Assembly (NCBI RefSeq): GCF_003344785.1
Contig: NZ_QPMK01000002.1
Span: 279,757-343,756, forward strand
Direction: 5' to 3'
DNA length: 64,000 nucleotides
DNA from: Thalassococcus profundi
GTDB taxonomy: Bacteria; Pseudomonadota; Alphaproteobacteria; Rhodobacterales; Rhodobacteraceae
Position numbers and translations under genes: made by a program. Each line of letters opens with the position of its first letter. The stretch's first letter is position 1. The notes beneath the pieces were generated by a model. The model ran no database searches and was not told where the DNA came from. It saw nothing but the letters and a program-made list of their open reading frames with translations. This document shows positions 1-10,864 of the stretch, piece by piece.

Positions 1-112
1 CTCTCGCCGCCTTTGCCGCATGTCATACCGCAACGCGGCATCACACGGCCATAGGCAAGTTTTATCATACGCCGGCAAACGCGCGAAACCGGCGGGTCGT
101 TGCAATTTCCGG

Positions 113-1342
113 TCAGAAACGCCGTAATTCAGCGAAAAGCGCCTTTTCCTGGGCAACCCTGCCCGCCAGAGTGCGCGCCTGGACCAGTGGCTCCGCCCGA
201 TCGCTGCGCCCGAACTGGCCGCCAGTCTGTTCCCAGAAACCGTCTGGGTGAAACCGCATCCGGTGATACAGCGCCGTCGGCGAAAAGCGGAAGACCGTCA
301 CGATCTGACCGGCCGCGACCGCGCTTCGCGCCTGCTTTTGCAGGATCGCGCGCTGCCAGCTGCGGCCCGAAAGCGCCAGATGCGCCGCGCCGGGGCGGGC
401 GGGAAAGTCGAGAAACGGCCCGGAGGGCTCCGGCAGGGGGGCGGGCGCAGACAAGGCACGCCCCTGCCCGTCCTTCCAGCCGCGCCGCAATCCAAGCAAC
501 AGGCGCGCCACATCGCCGGCACCCAGAGGCCCGCGCTGCATCCAGGCCAGCAGCCGCGCGCGCTGCGCCCTGCGAAAGGCGTTCCAGGCAGGACCCCGTG
601 CCGCTTCGTCGCAATGCTTGCGCAGGAACACTGCCAGCGACGCCCCGATCTCCGTCAGGTCGCGCGGGCTGCGGTCACGGTTGCGACGTGCGCTGGGGGC
701 ATAGCCATGGTGCACCTGCGCCATCGGCACCAGGACCGTACCATAGCCGGCGCGGTGCAGCCGCATGTTGAGATCGGTCTCGTCCAGGTAGAAACGGAAG
801 GCCGGATCGAAGCCGCCAAGCTCTGCAAGCACCTGCCGGCGCACCGCCATGTTGGTGCCCTCGGTCTTGACCGCGTGGCCCGCCGGCACGTCGGGTTCGA
901 ACGGCTCCGTCCCCGGCTCGGACAGGGGATGGGCGGTGCCGGTCGCGTCGACACTGCGCGCCCGCCACTGAAAACCGATGCCGTTGCGGCCGCGCACAAA
1001 GCCGCCGGTGGCCGCGATCCCGGGGTCGTCGAAGGGGGCCGTCAGGTGGCGCAGCCAGGACGGTTCGGCCACCGCATCGTCGTCGATGAAGGCGACGATA
1101 TCCCCGGCCGCCGCCACGATGCCCGCGTTGCGCGCGGCCGAGATGTTGGCCGCGTCGAAGGGGATGCACTTGATGCGTGCCGAATCGTCGCGGGCATCCA
1201 CCGCGGCGGCCCCGCGCGGACAGGTGACGGCGATCACCTCGATGCGCGGATGATCGAGTTGCGAGAGGCCCGTCAGGCAAAGGTCGAGCGCGTCGGGCCG
1301 GCCGCGGCTGACGACAACGACGCTGACGCTTGGCCCGGCCAC
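113..1342 (-). CDS. Glycosyltransferase family 2 protein
   Basis: Predicted cytoplasmic GT-A glycosyltransferase of 409 residues. It opens with the nucleotide-sugar-binding strand SVSVVVVSRGRPDAL, has a metal-binding DDD at about residues 87-89 (VAFIDDDA) and a DETD acceptor-side motif at 187-190, the usual GT2 signature. I start it at a GTG four bases after the cysQ stop. A longer reading frame runs back through cysQ but encodes nothing recognisable there. The C-terminal 200 residues match no family I know. The tight spacing to cysQ indicates co-transcription. The sugar donor and acceptor cannot be told from sequence. Confidence 0.82.
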   Translation of the reverse strand: MAGPSVSVVVVSRGRPDALDLCLTGLSQLDHPRIEVIAVTCPRGAAAVDARDDSARIKCIPFDAANISAARNAGIVAAAGDIVAFIDDDAVAEPSWLRHLTAPFDDPGIAATGGFVRGRNGIGFQWRARSVDATGTAHPLSEPGTEPFEPDVPAGHAVKTEGTNMAVRRQVLAELGGFDPAFRFYLDETDLNMRLHRAGYGTVLVPMAQVHHGYAPSARRNRDRSPRDLTEIGASLAVFLRKHCDEAARGPAWNAFRRAQRARLLAWMQRGPLGAGDVARLLLGLRRGWKDGQGRALSAPAPLPEPSGPFLDFPARPGAAHLALSGRSWQRAILQKQARSAVAAGQIVTVFRFSPTALYHRMRFHPDGFWEQTGGQFGRSDRAEPLVQARTLAGRVAQEKALFAELRRF

Positions 1343-1346
1343 CGGG

Positions 1347-2144
1347 TCAGCCGTCCTTGAGCGTGATCCCGGGGGCGTAGGCGATGAAGAAGGGATTGGC
1401 GTAATTGAGCTTGCCATAGGCCAGCGGCGTGTGATCGTCGAAGCGCACGACGCGCCCGCCCGCCCCGGCCAGAACCGCATGTCCCGCCGCCGTGTCCCAT
1501 TCCATCGTGCGCCCGAGGCGGGGATACAGATCGGCCTCTCCGGTCGCCACAAGACAGAACTTGAGCGACGACCCGGCGCTGGTCATGTCCTTGACCTCGT
1601 ATTTCGCGATGTAGTCGTCGGTCGCCTGGTCGCGGTGGGATTTCGACGCCACCACCATCAGCGCGCTGTTGTTCGGGGTCGACACGCGGATCGGCCGCGT
1701 TTCTCCGGGCGTTTCGGGATCGAATTCCCCGGTTTCCTCGACCGACTTTCCGACGCTGTCGGTGTAGAACATGCGTTTCTTGGCCGGTGCGTAGACCACG
1801 CCGCGCACCGGGCAGCCATCTTCGACCAGCGCGATGTTCACGGTGAAATCGCCGCGGCGGTTGATGAATTCCTTGGTCCCGTCCAGCGGATCGACGATCA
1901 GGAAGGTGGTGGCATCCACCCTGTGGCTCGCCGCCTGTTCCTCGGTCACCAGCGCGACGTCGGGAAAGGCGGCGCGCAGCCCGTCCGAGATCAGCTCGTC
2001 CGCGGCCTTGTCGGCGGCGGTCACCGGGCTGTCGTCGGCCTTGACCTCAACGTCCATCTGGTCGGCGTCGTAGATCTCCATGATCTTGACACCGGCCTCG
2101 ATCGCCAGGCGGCGCATTTCTCGGGTCAGGGTTTCGTAATTCAT
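1347..2144 (-). CDS. cysQ: 3'(2'),5'-bisphosphate nucleotidase CysQ
   Basis: Member of the inositol-monophosphatase superfamily that hydrolyses PAP (the by-product of sulfate assimilation and sulfotransfer) to AMP. It has 265 residues, the normal family length. The magnesium ligands are visible: E68/E69, the DPLDGT motif at residues 85-90, and WD at 216-217 in the WDTAAGHAV segment. The gene is divergent from the ABC permease across a 126-base gap and is followed at four bases by a glycosyltransferase. A PAPS-dependent-type sulfotransferase lies 8 kb away, which would also produce PAP. That link is inference. Confidence 0.92.
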   Translation of the reverse strand: MNYETLTREMRRLAIEAGVKIMEIYDADQMDVEVKADDSPVTAADKAADELISDGLRAAFPDVALVTEEQAASHRVDATTFLIVDPLDGTKEFINRRGDFTVNIALVEDGCPVRGVVYAPAKKRMFYTDSVGKSVEETGEFDPETPGETRPIRVSTPNNSALMVVASKSHRDQATDDYIAKYEVKDMTSAGSSLKFCLVATGEADLYPRLGRTMEWDTAAGHAVLAGAGGRVVRFDDHTPLAYGKLNYANPFFIAYAPGITLKDG

Positions 2145-2270
2145 CGGGCCATCCTTCCGCCGCGGCTGCTCGGATTCATTGATTTAAAACACTCCGCCCC
2201 TTATGCTGCGGCAAAAGCGGATGGGCAAGGCACGCTTGCCGCAACAAGCCGCGCAGTCGGAGCAGGCCAC

Positions 2271-3101
2271 ATGTTTCAGCAATCCGCCCCCAAGACGCGG
2301 CTGGGATCGGCGATCTACATCGCCGAGCTTGTCTATCACAACTCGGTCCGGGCGGTGCGAAAGACCCACGGCAATGCCGTGATGTCGATCCTGATGAACA
2401 TGCTGCAGACGGCGATCTTCGTGCTGGCGTTCTACTTCATGTTCATGATCCTCGGGCTGCGCGGCACGGCCCTGCGCGGCGATTTCATGATCTACATCAT
2501 GACCGGCATCTTCCTGTACATGACGCATTCCAAGACCCTGGGCGCCGTCGCCGGGTCCGAGGGACCCGCCAGCCCGATGATGCAGCACGCGCCGATGAAC
2601 ACCGCCATCGCCATCCTTTCGGCGATGCTGTCGACGCTCTACATCCAGATGCTGTCGCTCTTCGTGATCCTGTTCATCTACGACGTGGCCTTCAATCCCT
2701 TCGTGCTCGAGGAAATCCACGATCCCATCGGCTGCATCGCGATGATCCTGCTGGCGTGGTTCTCGGGCGCGGCCATCGGCATGGTGCTGCTGGCCGCGAA
2801 ACCGTGGTTCCCGACGCCGGTGTCGATCATCTCGACCGTCTATCAGCGCGCCAACATGATCGCGTCGGGCAAGATGTTCGTCGCCAACACGCTGCCACCC
2901 GCGATGCTGGCGATGTTCGACTGGAACCCACTGTTCCATGCCATCGACCAGTCGCGCGGCTATGCCTTCATCGACTACAACCCGCGCAATTCCAGCTGGG
3001 AATACGCGCTCTATTTCTCGCTCGTCTTCCTGATGATCGGGTTGATGGGCGAATTCTACACCCGCAAACACGCATCCGCCTCCTGGAGCGCCCGCCGATG
3101 A
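2271..3101 (+). CDS. ABC-2 type transporter permease
   Basis: Integral membrane protein of 276 residues with about six hydrophobic segments, the first near residues 45-65 (TAIFVLAFYFMFMILG). The overall pattern fits the ABC-2 permeases that export polysaccharides (KpsM/RfbA type). The frame is open far upstream, but the region before the ATG at 2271 overlaps cysQ antisense and looks non-coding, so I start at 2271. The stop overlaps the next gene's start in an ATGA arrangement. No ATP-binding partner is encoded in the window, so the substrate and the complex are unknown. Confidence 0.8.
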   Translation: MFQQSAPKTRLGSAIYIAELVYHNSVRAVRKTHGNAVMSILMNMLQTAIFVLAFYFMFMILGLRGTALRGDFMIYIMTGIFLYMTHSKTLGAVAGSEGPASPMMQHAPMNTAIAILSAMLSTLYIQMLSLFVILFIYDVAFNPFVLEEIHDPIGCIAMILLAWFSGAAIGMVLLAAKPWFPTPVSIISTVYQRANMIASGKMFVANTLPPAMLAMFDWNPLFHAIDQSRGYAFIDYNPRNSSWEYALYFSLVFLMIGLMGEFYTRKHASASWSARR

Positions 3102-3697
3102 TCCGCTTCGCCCTCGCCCTGTGTGTCGCCTGCCTCGCCGCCCTGCCCGCCCTAGCGCAGGACATCCGCTATCCGGCGCTCTTCGACGTCGCCGGCGTGG
3201 CGGCGAACGACGTGCTCAACATCCGCGCGGAACCCGACAGCGGGGCCGAAATCCTGGGCTCCTTCGCCCCGAAGGAAACCGGGATCGAGGTTCTGAGCCT
3301 CAACGACACCGGGCGCTGGGGCCTCGTGAACGTCGACGAACGCTCGGGCTGGGTGTCCATGGCGTTCCTGCGGCCGCAATTCCCCGGCACCGGCGCGCTG
3401 CCGCAGACCTTCGTCTGTTTCGGGACCGAACCGTTCTGGCGGCTGGACGCGACGCAGAACGGCACCAGCGCCTTCGGCGAGGTCACCGATCCCCCGACCG
3501 AGTTCGCCACCGGTCCCGTCATCGACGCCCGGGGCCGCACCGATGTCATGGCGCTGACCGCCGACGGATTGGTCGTCGTCCTGCGCCGCAACCTGTGCAG
3601 CGACGGCATGTCCGACCGCGCCTACGGCCTGTCGTCCGACATCGTCGTGAACGGCGAGGCGGTCTATTCCGGCTGCTGTACGGTGTCGCAGAAATAG
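3098..3697 (+). CDS. Secreted SH3b-domain protein with COG3650-like C-terminus
   Basis: Predicted exported protein of 199 residues. A signal peptide ends around ALAQD (residues 17-22). A bacterial SH3 domain covers about residues 24-92 (NVLNIRAEPDSGAEILGSF style repeats of the SH3_3 fold, ending GWVSMAFL). The second half begins with CFGTEPFWRL at about 107 and carries paired cysteines near the end (YSGCC), like the COG3650 family. SH3b domains usually bind peptidoglycan or periplasmic partners. The exact role here is unknown. The start overlaps the permease stop by four bases, indicating translational coupling. Confidence 0.8.
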   Translation: MIRFALALCVACLAALPALAQDIRYPALFDVAGVAANDVLNIRAEPDSGAEILGSFAPKETGIEVLSLNDTGRWGLVNVDERSGWVSMAFLRPQFPGTGALPQTFVCFGTEPFWRLDATQNGTSAFGEVTDPPTEFATGPVIDARGRTDVMALTADGLVVVLRRNLCSDGMSDRAYGLSSDIVVNGEAVYSGCCTVSQK

Positions 3698-3717
3698 CGA
3701 CCCGGCGCCGCGCCCGT

Positions 3718-4323
3718 TCAGGTCACCACCCTCAGGGTCAGGTTGATCCGCCCACCGTTGGGCAGCAGCGTCGAGGACCCGAACCTGATCCGGTCCACGC
3801 CGTGATGGCGCAGCCGCGCATCGCCGCCCATCACCACCACGTCGCCCGATCCCAGCCAGACCGATTCAGTTTTGCCGCCGCGCTCCGCGTTGCCCATGCG
3901 GAAGAGCCCGTCGTCGCCAAGGCTCACCGACACCACCGGCTGGCTGAAATCGGCCTCGTCGCGGTCCTGGTGCAGGCCCATGCGCGCGCCCTCTCCGTAC
4001 CAGTTGATCAGGCAGCATTCGGGCTGGCGCGGCGTCCCGGCGACCGCATCCCAGATCGCCAGCACCGACGTCGGGATCGGCGGCCAGGGCACGCCCTGCG
4101 GATGCGTTTCGGCATAGCGATACCCCTTGCGGTCGGTGATCCATCCGAAACGCCCCGCTGCGGACATGCGCACCGACATCGGCCGCCCGCGCGGCGTCAC
4201 CGGCTGCACCAGCGGCGCCGCGGCCAGGACGGCGCGCAGATCGGCCACCAGCGCCTCTTGCGCCGCGCGGTCGAGGAAGCCCTGGTGAATCTCGAAACCC
4301 CGGAGTCGCAAAATCGTCGCCAT
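3718..4323 (-). CDS. alkB: AlkB-like 2-oxoglutarate/Fe(II) dioxygenase
   Basis: Predicted DNA/RNA alkylation repair dioxygenase of 201 residues. The Fe(II) ligands are H118 and D120 (GLHQD) and H173 or H174 (LRHHG). 2-oxoglutarate-binding arginines follow at 192 and 198 (GGRINLTLR), and the family NWYGEGARMGLHQD core is intact. I chose the ATG at 4323 (MATILRLRGFEIHQGFLD) because the 29 residues before it do not resemble the family. It is transcribed away from dnaK and shares its upstream region. The symbol is by family, since subgroup assignment (AlkB or ABH-type) needs a tree. Confidence 0.88.
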   Translation of the reverse strand: MATILRLRGFEIHQGFLDRAAQEALVADLRAVLAAAPLVQPVTPRGRPMSVRMSAAGRFGWITDRKGYRYAETHPQGVPWPPIPTSVLAIWDAVAGTPRQPECCLINWYGEGARMGLHQDRDEADFSQPVVSVSLGDDGLFRMGNAERGGKTESVWLGSGDVVVMGGDARLRHHGVDRIRFGSSTLLPNGGRINLTLRVVT

Positions 4324-4400
4324 GGCGGAGATATCCCGCAAAGCCCTGCGCAAATGCAAAGAAAAAGCCGCCAATTCGCGGATTCGGCCAGTTCGGGCCG

Positions 4401-4432
4401 CTTGCAGCACCCTGACCCCCTCCTTATATACC
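4401..4432 (+). promoter_or_regulatory. RpoH (sigma-32) heat-shock promoter of dnaK
   Basis: CTTG at 4401-4404 and CTTATAT at 4423-4429 are separated by 18 bases. This fits the alphaproteobacterial RpoH consensus CTTG-N17/18-CYTATNT except for its final G. The predicted start leaves a leader of about 110 bases before dnaK. Confidence 0.75.
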
Positions 4433-4544
4433 CTGCGAAGCGCGGGCCGGGTCCGTCTCGGCAGCGCGGAACCATCGGGGCAAGGATGCCGTAACGGGTC
4501 CGCGTTCCGCTCATCGCCTTGAATGACTAGAAGGGATCGAAAAC

Positions 4545-6458
<1,914 letters not shown>

Positions 6459-6480
6459 CGCCGCGCCTCGGAACCAATCA

Positions 6481-6509
6481 GGGGCCGGTCCGGACACCGG
6501 GCCGGCCCC
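6481..6509 (+). terminator. Intercistronic hairpin between dnaK and dnaJ
   Basis: GGGGCCGG at 6481-6488 pairs with CCGGCCCC at 6502-6509, and three further inner pairs are possible. No U-tract follows, so it is more likely a partial attenuator or an mRNA-stabilising hairpin that lowers dnaJ relative to dnaK than a full terminator. Confidence 0.6.
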
Positions 6510-6537
6510 TCGACGTTTCGTGCCAAAGGAGGGCTAG

Positions 6538-7695
6538 ATGTCCAAACGCGATTATTACGATGTGCTCGGCCTGAAAAAAGGCGCATCGCCCGACGAGATC
6601 AAGAAGGCCTATCGCACCAAGGCCAAGGAACTGCACCCGGACCGGAACGCCGACAATCCTCAGGCGGAGAACCAGTTCAAGGAAGCCAACGAAGCCTACG
6701 AGGTCCTGAAGGACGCCGACAAGAAGGCCGCCTATGACCGCTATGGCCACGCCGCGTTCGAAGGCGGCATGGGCGGCGGCGGCGGTCCGCGCGGCGGCGG
6801 TTTCCCCGGCGGCGGACAGGGCGACTTTGCCTCGGCCTTTTCGGATGTGTTCGACGATCTCTTCGGCGATTTCATGGGCGGCGGACGCGGCGGCGGACGC
6901 CAGCGCGCGGCGCGCGGCGCCGACTTGCGCTACAACCTGCGCGTCACGCTCGAGGATGCCTATAACGGGCTGCAGAAATCGATCACCGTTCCGACCTCGG
7001 TGCAATGCGGATCCTGCAACGGCTCGGGCGCCGAAGGCGGTGCCGAGCCCACCACCTGCCCGACCTGTTCGGGCATGGGCAAGGTGCGCGCGACGCAAGG
7101 GTTCTTCACGGTGGAACGGACCTGTCCGACCTGTTCGGGTCTGGGCCAAATCATCAAGAATCCGTGCAACAGCTGCGGCGGCGCGGGCCGGGTGCAGAAG
7201 GAACGCGCCCTGTCAGTGAACATCCCCGCAGGCGTCGAAACCGGCACGCGCATCCGTCTTGCCGGCGAAGGCGAGGCCGGTATGCGCGGCGGCCCTCCGG
7301 GCGACCTCTACATCTTCATCGAGGTCAAGCCGCACGACCTGTTCGAACGCGAAGGCAACGCGCTGCACTGCCGGGTGCCGGTCTCCATGGCTTCGGCGGC
7401 CTTGGGCGGCGATATCGAGGTGCCGACCATCGACGGCGGCCGCAGCCGGGTGAAAATTCCGGCCGGTAGCCAGTCGGGCCGCCAGATGCGCCTGCGTGGC
7501 AAGGGCATGCCGGCCCTGCGCGGTGGTGCGGCGGGCGACATGTTTATCGAACTGGCGGTGGAAACCCCGGTGAACCTCACATCGCGGCAAAAGGAACTGC
7601 TGCGCGAATTCGAGGATCTCTCCGAGGACAACAACCCGGAATCGAAAAGCTTCTTCTCGTCAGTGAAAAGCTTCTGGGATTCGATGAAGGGCTGA
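6538..7695 (+). CDS. dnaJ: Co-chaperone DnaJ (Hsp40)
   Basis: Type I Hsp40 of 385 residues that stimulates the DnaK ATPase. An N-terminal J domain carries the HPD motif (KELHPDRN). A Gly-rich linker with GGMGGGGG follows. The zinc domain has four CxxCxGxG repeats ([32 protein letters not shown]), then the C-terminal substrate-binding barrel. A GGAGG ribosome-binding site lies just upstream. It is the last gene of the operon, and a strong terminator follows. Confidence 0.98.
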   Translation: MSKRDYYDVLGLKKGASPDEIKKAYRTKAKELHPDRNADNPQAENQFKEANEAYEVLKDADKKAAYDRYGHAAFEGGMGGGGGPRGGGFPGGGQGDFASAFSDVFDDLFGDFMGGGRGGGRQRAARGADLRYNLRVTLEDAYNGLQKSITVPTSVQCGSCNGSGAEGGAEPTTCPTCSGMGKVRATQGFFTVERTCPTCSGLGQIIKNPCNSCGGAGRVQKERALSVNIPAGVETGTRIRLAGEGEAGMRGGPPGDLYIFIEVKPHDLFEREGNALHCRVPVSMASAALGGDIEVPTIDGGRSRVKIPAGSQSGRQMRLRGKGMPALRGGAAGDMFIELAVETPVNLTSRQKELLREFEDLSEDNNPESKSFFSSVKSFWDSMKG

Positions 7696-7719
7696 CGCGC
7701 CCCGTTATCCTGGACGACA

Positions 7720-7755
7720 AACGCCGCGTCGGCCCCACCGGCGCGGCGTTTTTTT
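7720..7755 (+). terminator. Rho-independent terminator after dnaJ
   Basis: ACGCCGCG at 7721-7728 pairs with CGCGGCGT at 7742-7749, followed directly by a run of seven T. This is a canonical intrinsic terminator for the dnaKJ operon. Confidence 0.9.
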
Positions 7756-7835
7756 CGTCACGTCACGTCGGCCACAGGCGTGGCGGGCCGCGCCCGCCGA
7801 ATCCAGCGTGCGCGCAGGGCGCGCACTCCGCCGGA

Positions 7836-8204
7836 TCACGCCTTGGCCAGCATCCGGCCCAGCGGACGGCCAGACAGGATGTGCACATGCAGATGCGGCA
7901 CCTCCTGCACCCCATGCTCCCCGGCGTTCGAAATCATCCGGAACCCGTCCGTCGCCACGCCCTCCAGTTCGCAAACCTTGCCGATGGCGCGGGTGTAATC
8001 GACGATCTCGGCATCCGTCGCCTCCTGCGCAAAATGGTCGTAGCAGACGTACGGCCCCTTGGGGATCACCAGAACATGGCTGGGCGCCTGAGGATAAAGA
8101 TCGCGGAACGCCAGCGTGTGTTCGGTCTCCAGCACCGTGGTGTTGGGAATCTCCCCGCGCAGGATCTTGGCAAAGATGTTCTGGTCGTCATAGGCATAGG
8201 CCAT
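7836..8204 (-). CDS. HIT family (HINT-like) nucleotide hydrolase
   Basis: Histidine-triad protein of 122 residues. The catalytic HLHVHIL sits at residues 104-110, preceded by the family's core segments FRDLYPQAPSHVLVIPK and FRMISNAGEHG. HINT proteins hydrolyse phosphoramidates of AMP and related nucleotides. It lies 13 bases downstream of the GT14-like gene on the same strand and probably shares its transcript. The physiological substrate is unknown. Confidence 0.93.
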   Translation of the reverse strand: MAYAYDDQNIFAKILRGEIPNTTVLETEHTLAFRDLYPQAPSHVLVIPKGPYVCYDHFAQEATDAEIVDYTRAIGKVCELEGVATDGFRMISNAGEHGVQEVPHLHVHILSGRPLGRMLAKA

Positions 8205-8217
8205 CGTCGCGGGCTCC

Positions 8218-9795
8218 TCAGTCAGCGAAAAGATAGTCGGTCATGGCGATCTCCATCGCCCGGTCCTGCGGGATCGTCAGGAAGTCTGCGATCAGACGCG
8301 CATTGGTTTCCGGCGGGTCGATCTCGCGCATCCGGGCATGGTTCTGGAACCCGGCATCGCGGATGCGGTCGGATTCGTGGGTCATGTCGTGGCGGATCGT
8401 CGGCAGCAGCCGGGCCAGCGTCTCGCGCGGGGTGCGGTCGCCCGCCAGCCCCACCCGCATGGCATGGCCGATCAGATAGTCGTCGCTGAACTGGCATTCG
8501 ACTTCCAGAAGCCGCGTCACCGACCGGTCGCCGCAGAAATCCTCCAGCAGGTCGAGGTTCGCCGGGTCCATGCAGACGATCAGCCGGTCGGTTTCGTAGT
8601 AATCGAACAGCATCCGCATCAGCGCTCGCCGGTGCCGATGCCGCTTGCCCAGCGTCGACTGGATGCCGCCCAGGTCGGGCAGCGCCGTGCTCTCTTCGTT
8701 GAAGAGATATTCGATGGCGGGCACGTTGGTCACCTGACGGATGCGCTCAAGCAGGCGTTTGGCCACATGCCATTTCTTGCAGACCACGATCAGCAATTCG
8801 CGTTCGCGCCCCAGAGAGCTTTCGGTTTCCCAGAACCGCGAGGCAAAACGCCGCCCGATCCGGCCCTTGCTGGTCAGGAACTTGTAGAGCGACCGGCCCT
8901 CGTTCGAGATCTGGAACCGCGTGCCTTCAGAGGAATAGAGCACCCCGAGACGGCGCTTGAGCTCCGTCGCCTCGGGGCTGATCTTGCGGGCGAACAGGAA
9001 ATCCTGGCTCAGCAGCAGGTCGTAGTGATCGTTGTAGAAGGTCACCGGCATGCCGTAGTCGGAAAACATCAGAAACGTCAGCGTCCGGCTGTCGATCTCG
9101 TTCTCGGGCACGAGGTGGCGCACGAGGGTCTGGAAAAACGTCTCGTCCGGGATCCAGGTGGTTCTGAAGAACCGCATGACATCCGGCCGGTCGCGGCAGA
9201 AGTCGAGGATCCATTCCACAGTGCGTCGGCGCAGACACCACCATTGGCTGCCGATCTGGAGTTGCAGATCGTCCGGGATCGCCCGCGTCAGTCCCAGCTG
9301 TTTCTGCAATGCGAAGGCGGCGTAGAACCGGCGTTTCTGGGTGCGTTCGTTGAACCAGTGCCGGTAGATCAGCCGCTCTTCCTTCCAGCCGGTCTTGATC
9401 CAGTCCGACGCGAAATAGTCGAAGCTTTCGATATAGTCGACCTCGCGCCGGTCGAGGAATTCATGCGCGTATTGCGCAGACTTGATCGCCATGCAGTCGC
9501 CCGACAGCATGTAGAAATGCGTGGCGCGGGGAAAAGCCTCCACCGCCGCCTCGGTGGCCAGCAGCGTCGCCTGCACCAGGCTCCATTCGCCCCAGCCGCA
9601 TTTGATCCGTTTCTTCGCGAAGGTGACGTTCGGATTGGCATCGAGCGCCTTGCGGATGCGCGCGAAATCAACGGCCTTCGCGCGGGCATCGAAATGGATC
9701 GAAATGTAATCGCCCACGGCCGTCAGGCTCTGCGCCTGCTTGATGATGGCGTCAGGATCCTTGTGGCACAGCAGAATAAACGCAATTTTCGCCAT
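8218..9795 (-). CDS. GT14-type branching glycosyltransferase with DUF5928 C-terminal region
   Basis: Protein of 525 residues. The N-terminal 280 or so residues match the core-2/I-branching (GT14) fold: AFILLCHKDPDAI at the start, SIHFDARA, a THFYMLSGDCMAIKS motif around residues 90-105, and QWWCLRRRTVEWIL. The C-terminal half resembles a domain found in Rhodobacterales (DUF5928 as I recall it) of unknown role, possibly recognition of a partner or substrate. The gene is divergent from a sulfotransferase across 141 bases, suggesting that the pair builds a branched or xylose-type glycan that is then sulfated. That pairing is inference. Confidence 0.8.
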   Translation of the reverse strand: MAKIAFILLCHKDPDAIIKQAQSLTAVGDYISIHFDARAKAVDFARIRKALDANPNVTFAKKRIKCGWGEWSLVQATLLATEAAVEAFPRATHFYMLSGDCMAIKSAQYAHEFLDRREVDYIESFDYFASDWIKTGWKEERLIYRHWFNERTQKRRFYAAFALQKQLGLTRAIPDDLQLQIGSQWWCLRRRTVEWILDFCRDRPDVMRFFRTTWIPDETFFQTLVRHLVPENEIDSRTLTFLMFSDYGMPVTFYNDHYDLLLSQDFLFARKISPEATELKRRLGVLYSSEGTRFQISNEGRSLYKFLTSKGRIGRRFASRFWETESSLGRERELLIVVCKKWHVAKRLLERIRQVTNVPAIEYLFNEESTALPDLGGIQSTLGKRHRHRRALMRMLFDYYETDRLIVCMDPANLDLLEDFCGDRSVTRLLEVECQFSDDYLIGHAMRVGLAGDRTPRETLARLLPTIRHDMTHESDRIRDAGFQNHARMREIDPPETNARLIADFLTIPQDRAMEIAMTDYLFAD

Positions 9796-9858
9796 ATCCG
9801 AAACAGTCTGCCTTATTCTTGCCCGATTGTTTATGTTGATACGGGTGAACAGGCGTTG

Positions 9859-9875
9859 AACAAACCCGGTTTGTT
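9859..9875. promoter_or_regulatory. Perfect palindrome between the GT14 and sulfotransferase genes
   Basis: AACAAAC-CCG-GTTTGTT is an exact 7-bp inverted repeat with a 3-base centre, followed by a T-run. It lies about 62 bases from both start codons, so it may be a shared operator. A hairpin attenuator on the plus strand is the alternative. Confidence 0.45.
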
Positions 9876-9936
9876 TGCTTTTTTGGCGCTATAAGCCGCC
9901 CGTGACAAGTGCGGCACGGATTTCGGAGGCAGGAGC

Positions 9937-10755
9937 ATGGGGTTTCCAGGGACTTGGATGACCGAGAGCGAGAGCGTGGTGTATCGGGTCGTGCCGAAAT
10001 GCGCCTGCTCCACCATCGGTCAGATCATGTTTTATTCGGACCATGGAAAGTTCTTCGACGGCGACATTCACGACGCCGAGAAGGGGCTGCACAAATGGGC
10101 CCGCGAGGACAGCCAGAAGCTGATCAACGCCAACGTCAAGACCCACACGTCCTATGCCTTTACCTGCGTGCGCAATCCGTACACGCGCATCCTGTCGTCC
10201 TTCTTCGACAAGATCTGCGGCATCCAGCGTAACGGCAAACGCTACCGCGGAAACCTCGTACCGCTGTTGATCCAGAAATACGGGATCGAGGTCGGCGGCG
10301 ACGACGGCAAGGAAGAGTTCGACCAGATCCGCAGCTTCCGCCGGTTCCTGCTCTTCGTGCGCGACACCATCCGCTGGCGCCGCCCGATGGAGCCGGACAT
10401 CCACTGGTCGGCGATGTCGGGCCATGTCAGCACCTTCATCGTCAACGGCGGCCGCTACAACAAGATCTTCTGGACCGAGGCCTTCAACGACGGGATGCAA
10501 GATGTGCTGAGCGCCATCGACACCCCGCACAAGGTCGACCTGGGCAGCATCCCGCGTTTCAACGAATCGGAAGGCCACGGACCCAAGCGGGCGCATCCGG
10601 TAGAAGATTATTTCGACGACATGGCCATGCACCTGATCTACGAGATCTACCGCCGCGATTTCGACCTGTTCAAATACGACTTCGAAAATCCGGCCAACAA
10701 GATGCCGATCGGCGAGATCGACCTGGACGAGGTTCATGCCAAGTTGGGCGACTGA
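9937..10755 (+). CDS. Sulfotransferase family 2 protein
   Basis: Predicted PAPS-dependent carbohydrate sulfotransferase of 272 residues. The 5'-phosphosulfate-binding loop is PKCACST at residues 20-26, and the 3'-phosphate-binding segment is RNPYTRILSSF at 79-89. Both are diagnostic of the Sulfotransfer_2 family. No signal peptide or membrane anchor is visible, so it would act in the cytoplasm on a lipid-linked or nucleotide-activated acceptor. Its partner appears to be the divergent GT14-type gene. Its by-product PAP is the substrate of the CysQ encoded at 1.3-2.1 kb. Confidence 0.88.
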   Translation: MGFPGTWMTESESVVYRVVPKCACSTIGQIMFYSDHGKFFDGDIHDAEKGLHKWAREDSQKLINANVKTHTSYAFTCVRNPYTRILSSFFDKICGIQRNGKRYRGNLVPLLIQKYGIEVGGDDGKEEFDQIRSFRRFLLFVRDTIRWRRPMEPDIHWSAMSGHVSTFIVNGGRYNKIFWTEAFNDGMQDVLSAIDTPHKVDLGSIPRFNESEGHGPKRAHPVEDYFDDMAMHLIYEIYRRDFDLFKYDFENPANKMPIGEIDLDEVHAKLGD

Positions 10756-10818
10756 CCGCGCCGAAAATGTTTCGCATCAATTCGGACTCACTTTACTCTG
10801 CCTGAAGCCAAGGATTTC

Positions 10819-10838
10819 AAAGCGTTGAGTGACGCTTT
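10819..10838. terminator. Hairpin between convergent sulfotransferase and isomerase genes
   Basis: AAAGCGT at 10819-10825 pairs with ACGCTTT at 10832-10838 across a 6-base loop. The ends are A/T-rich on both strands, so it could serve both converging transcripts as a weak bidirectional terminator. Confidence 0.5.
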
Positions 10839-10864
10839 CCGTTTCGGGTCACACGCAAAACGCT

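Noticed and set aside
7705..7974. 89-codon minus-strand frame after dnaJ
   Set aside because: It runs through the dnaJ terminator and overlaps the HIT gene in another frame, and the product is Ala/Gly/Arg-rich without structure.
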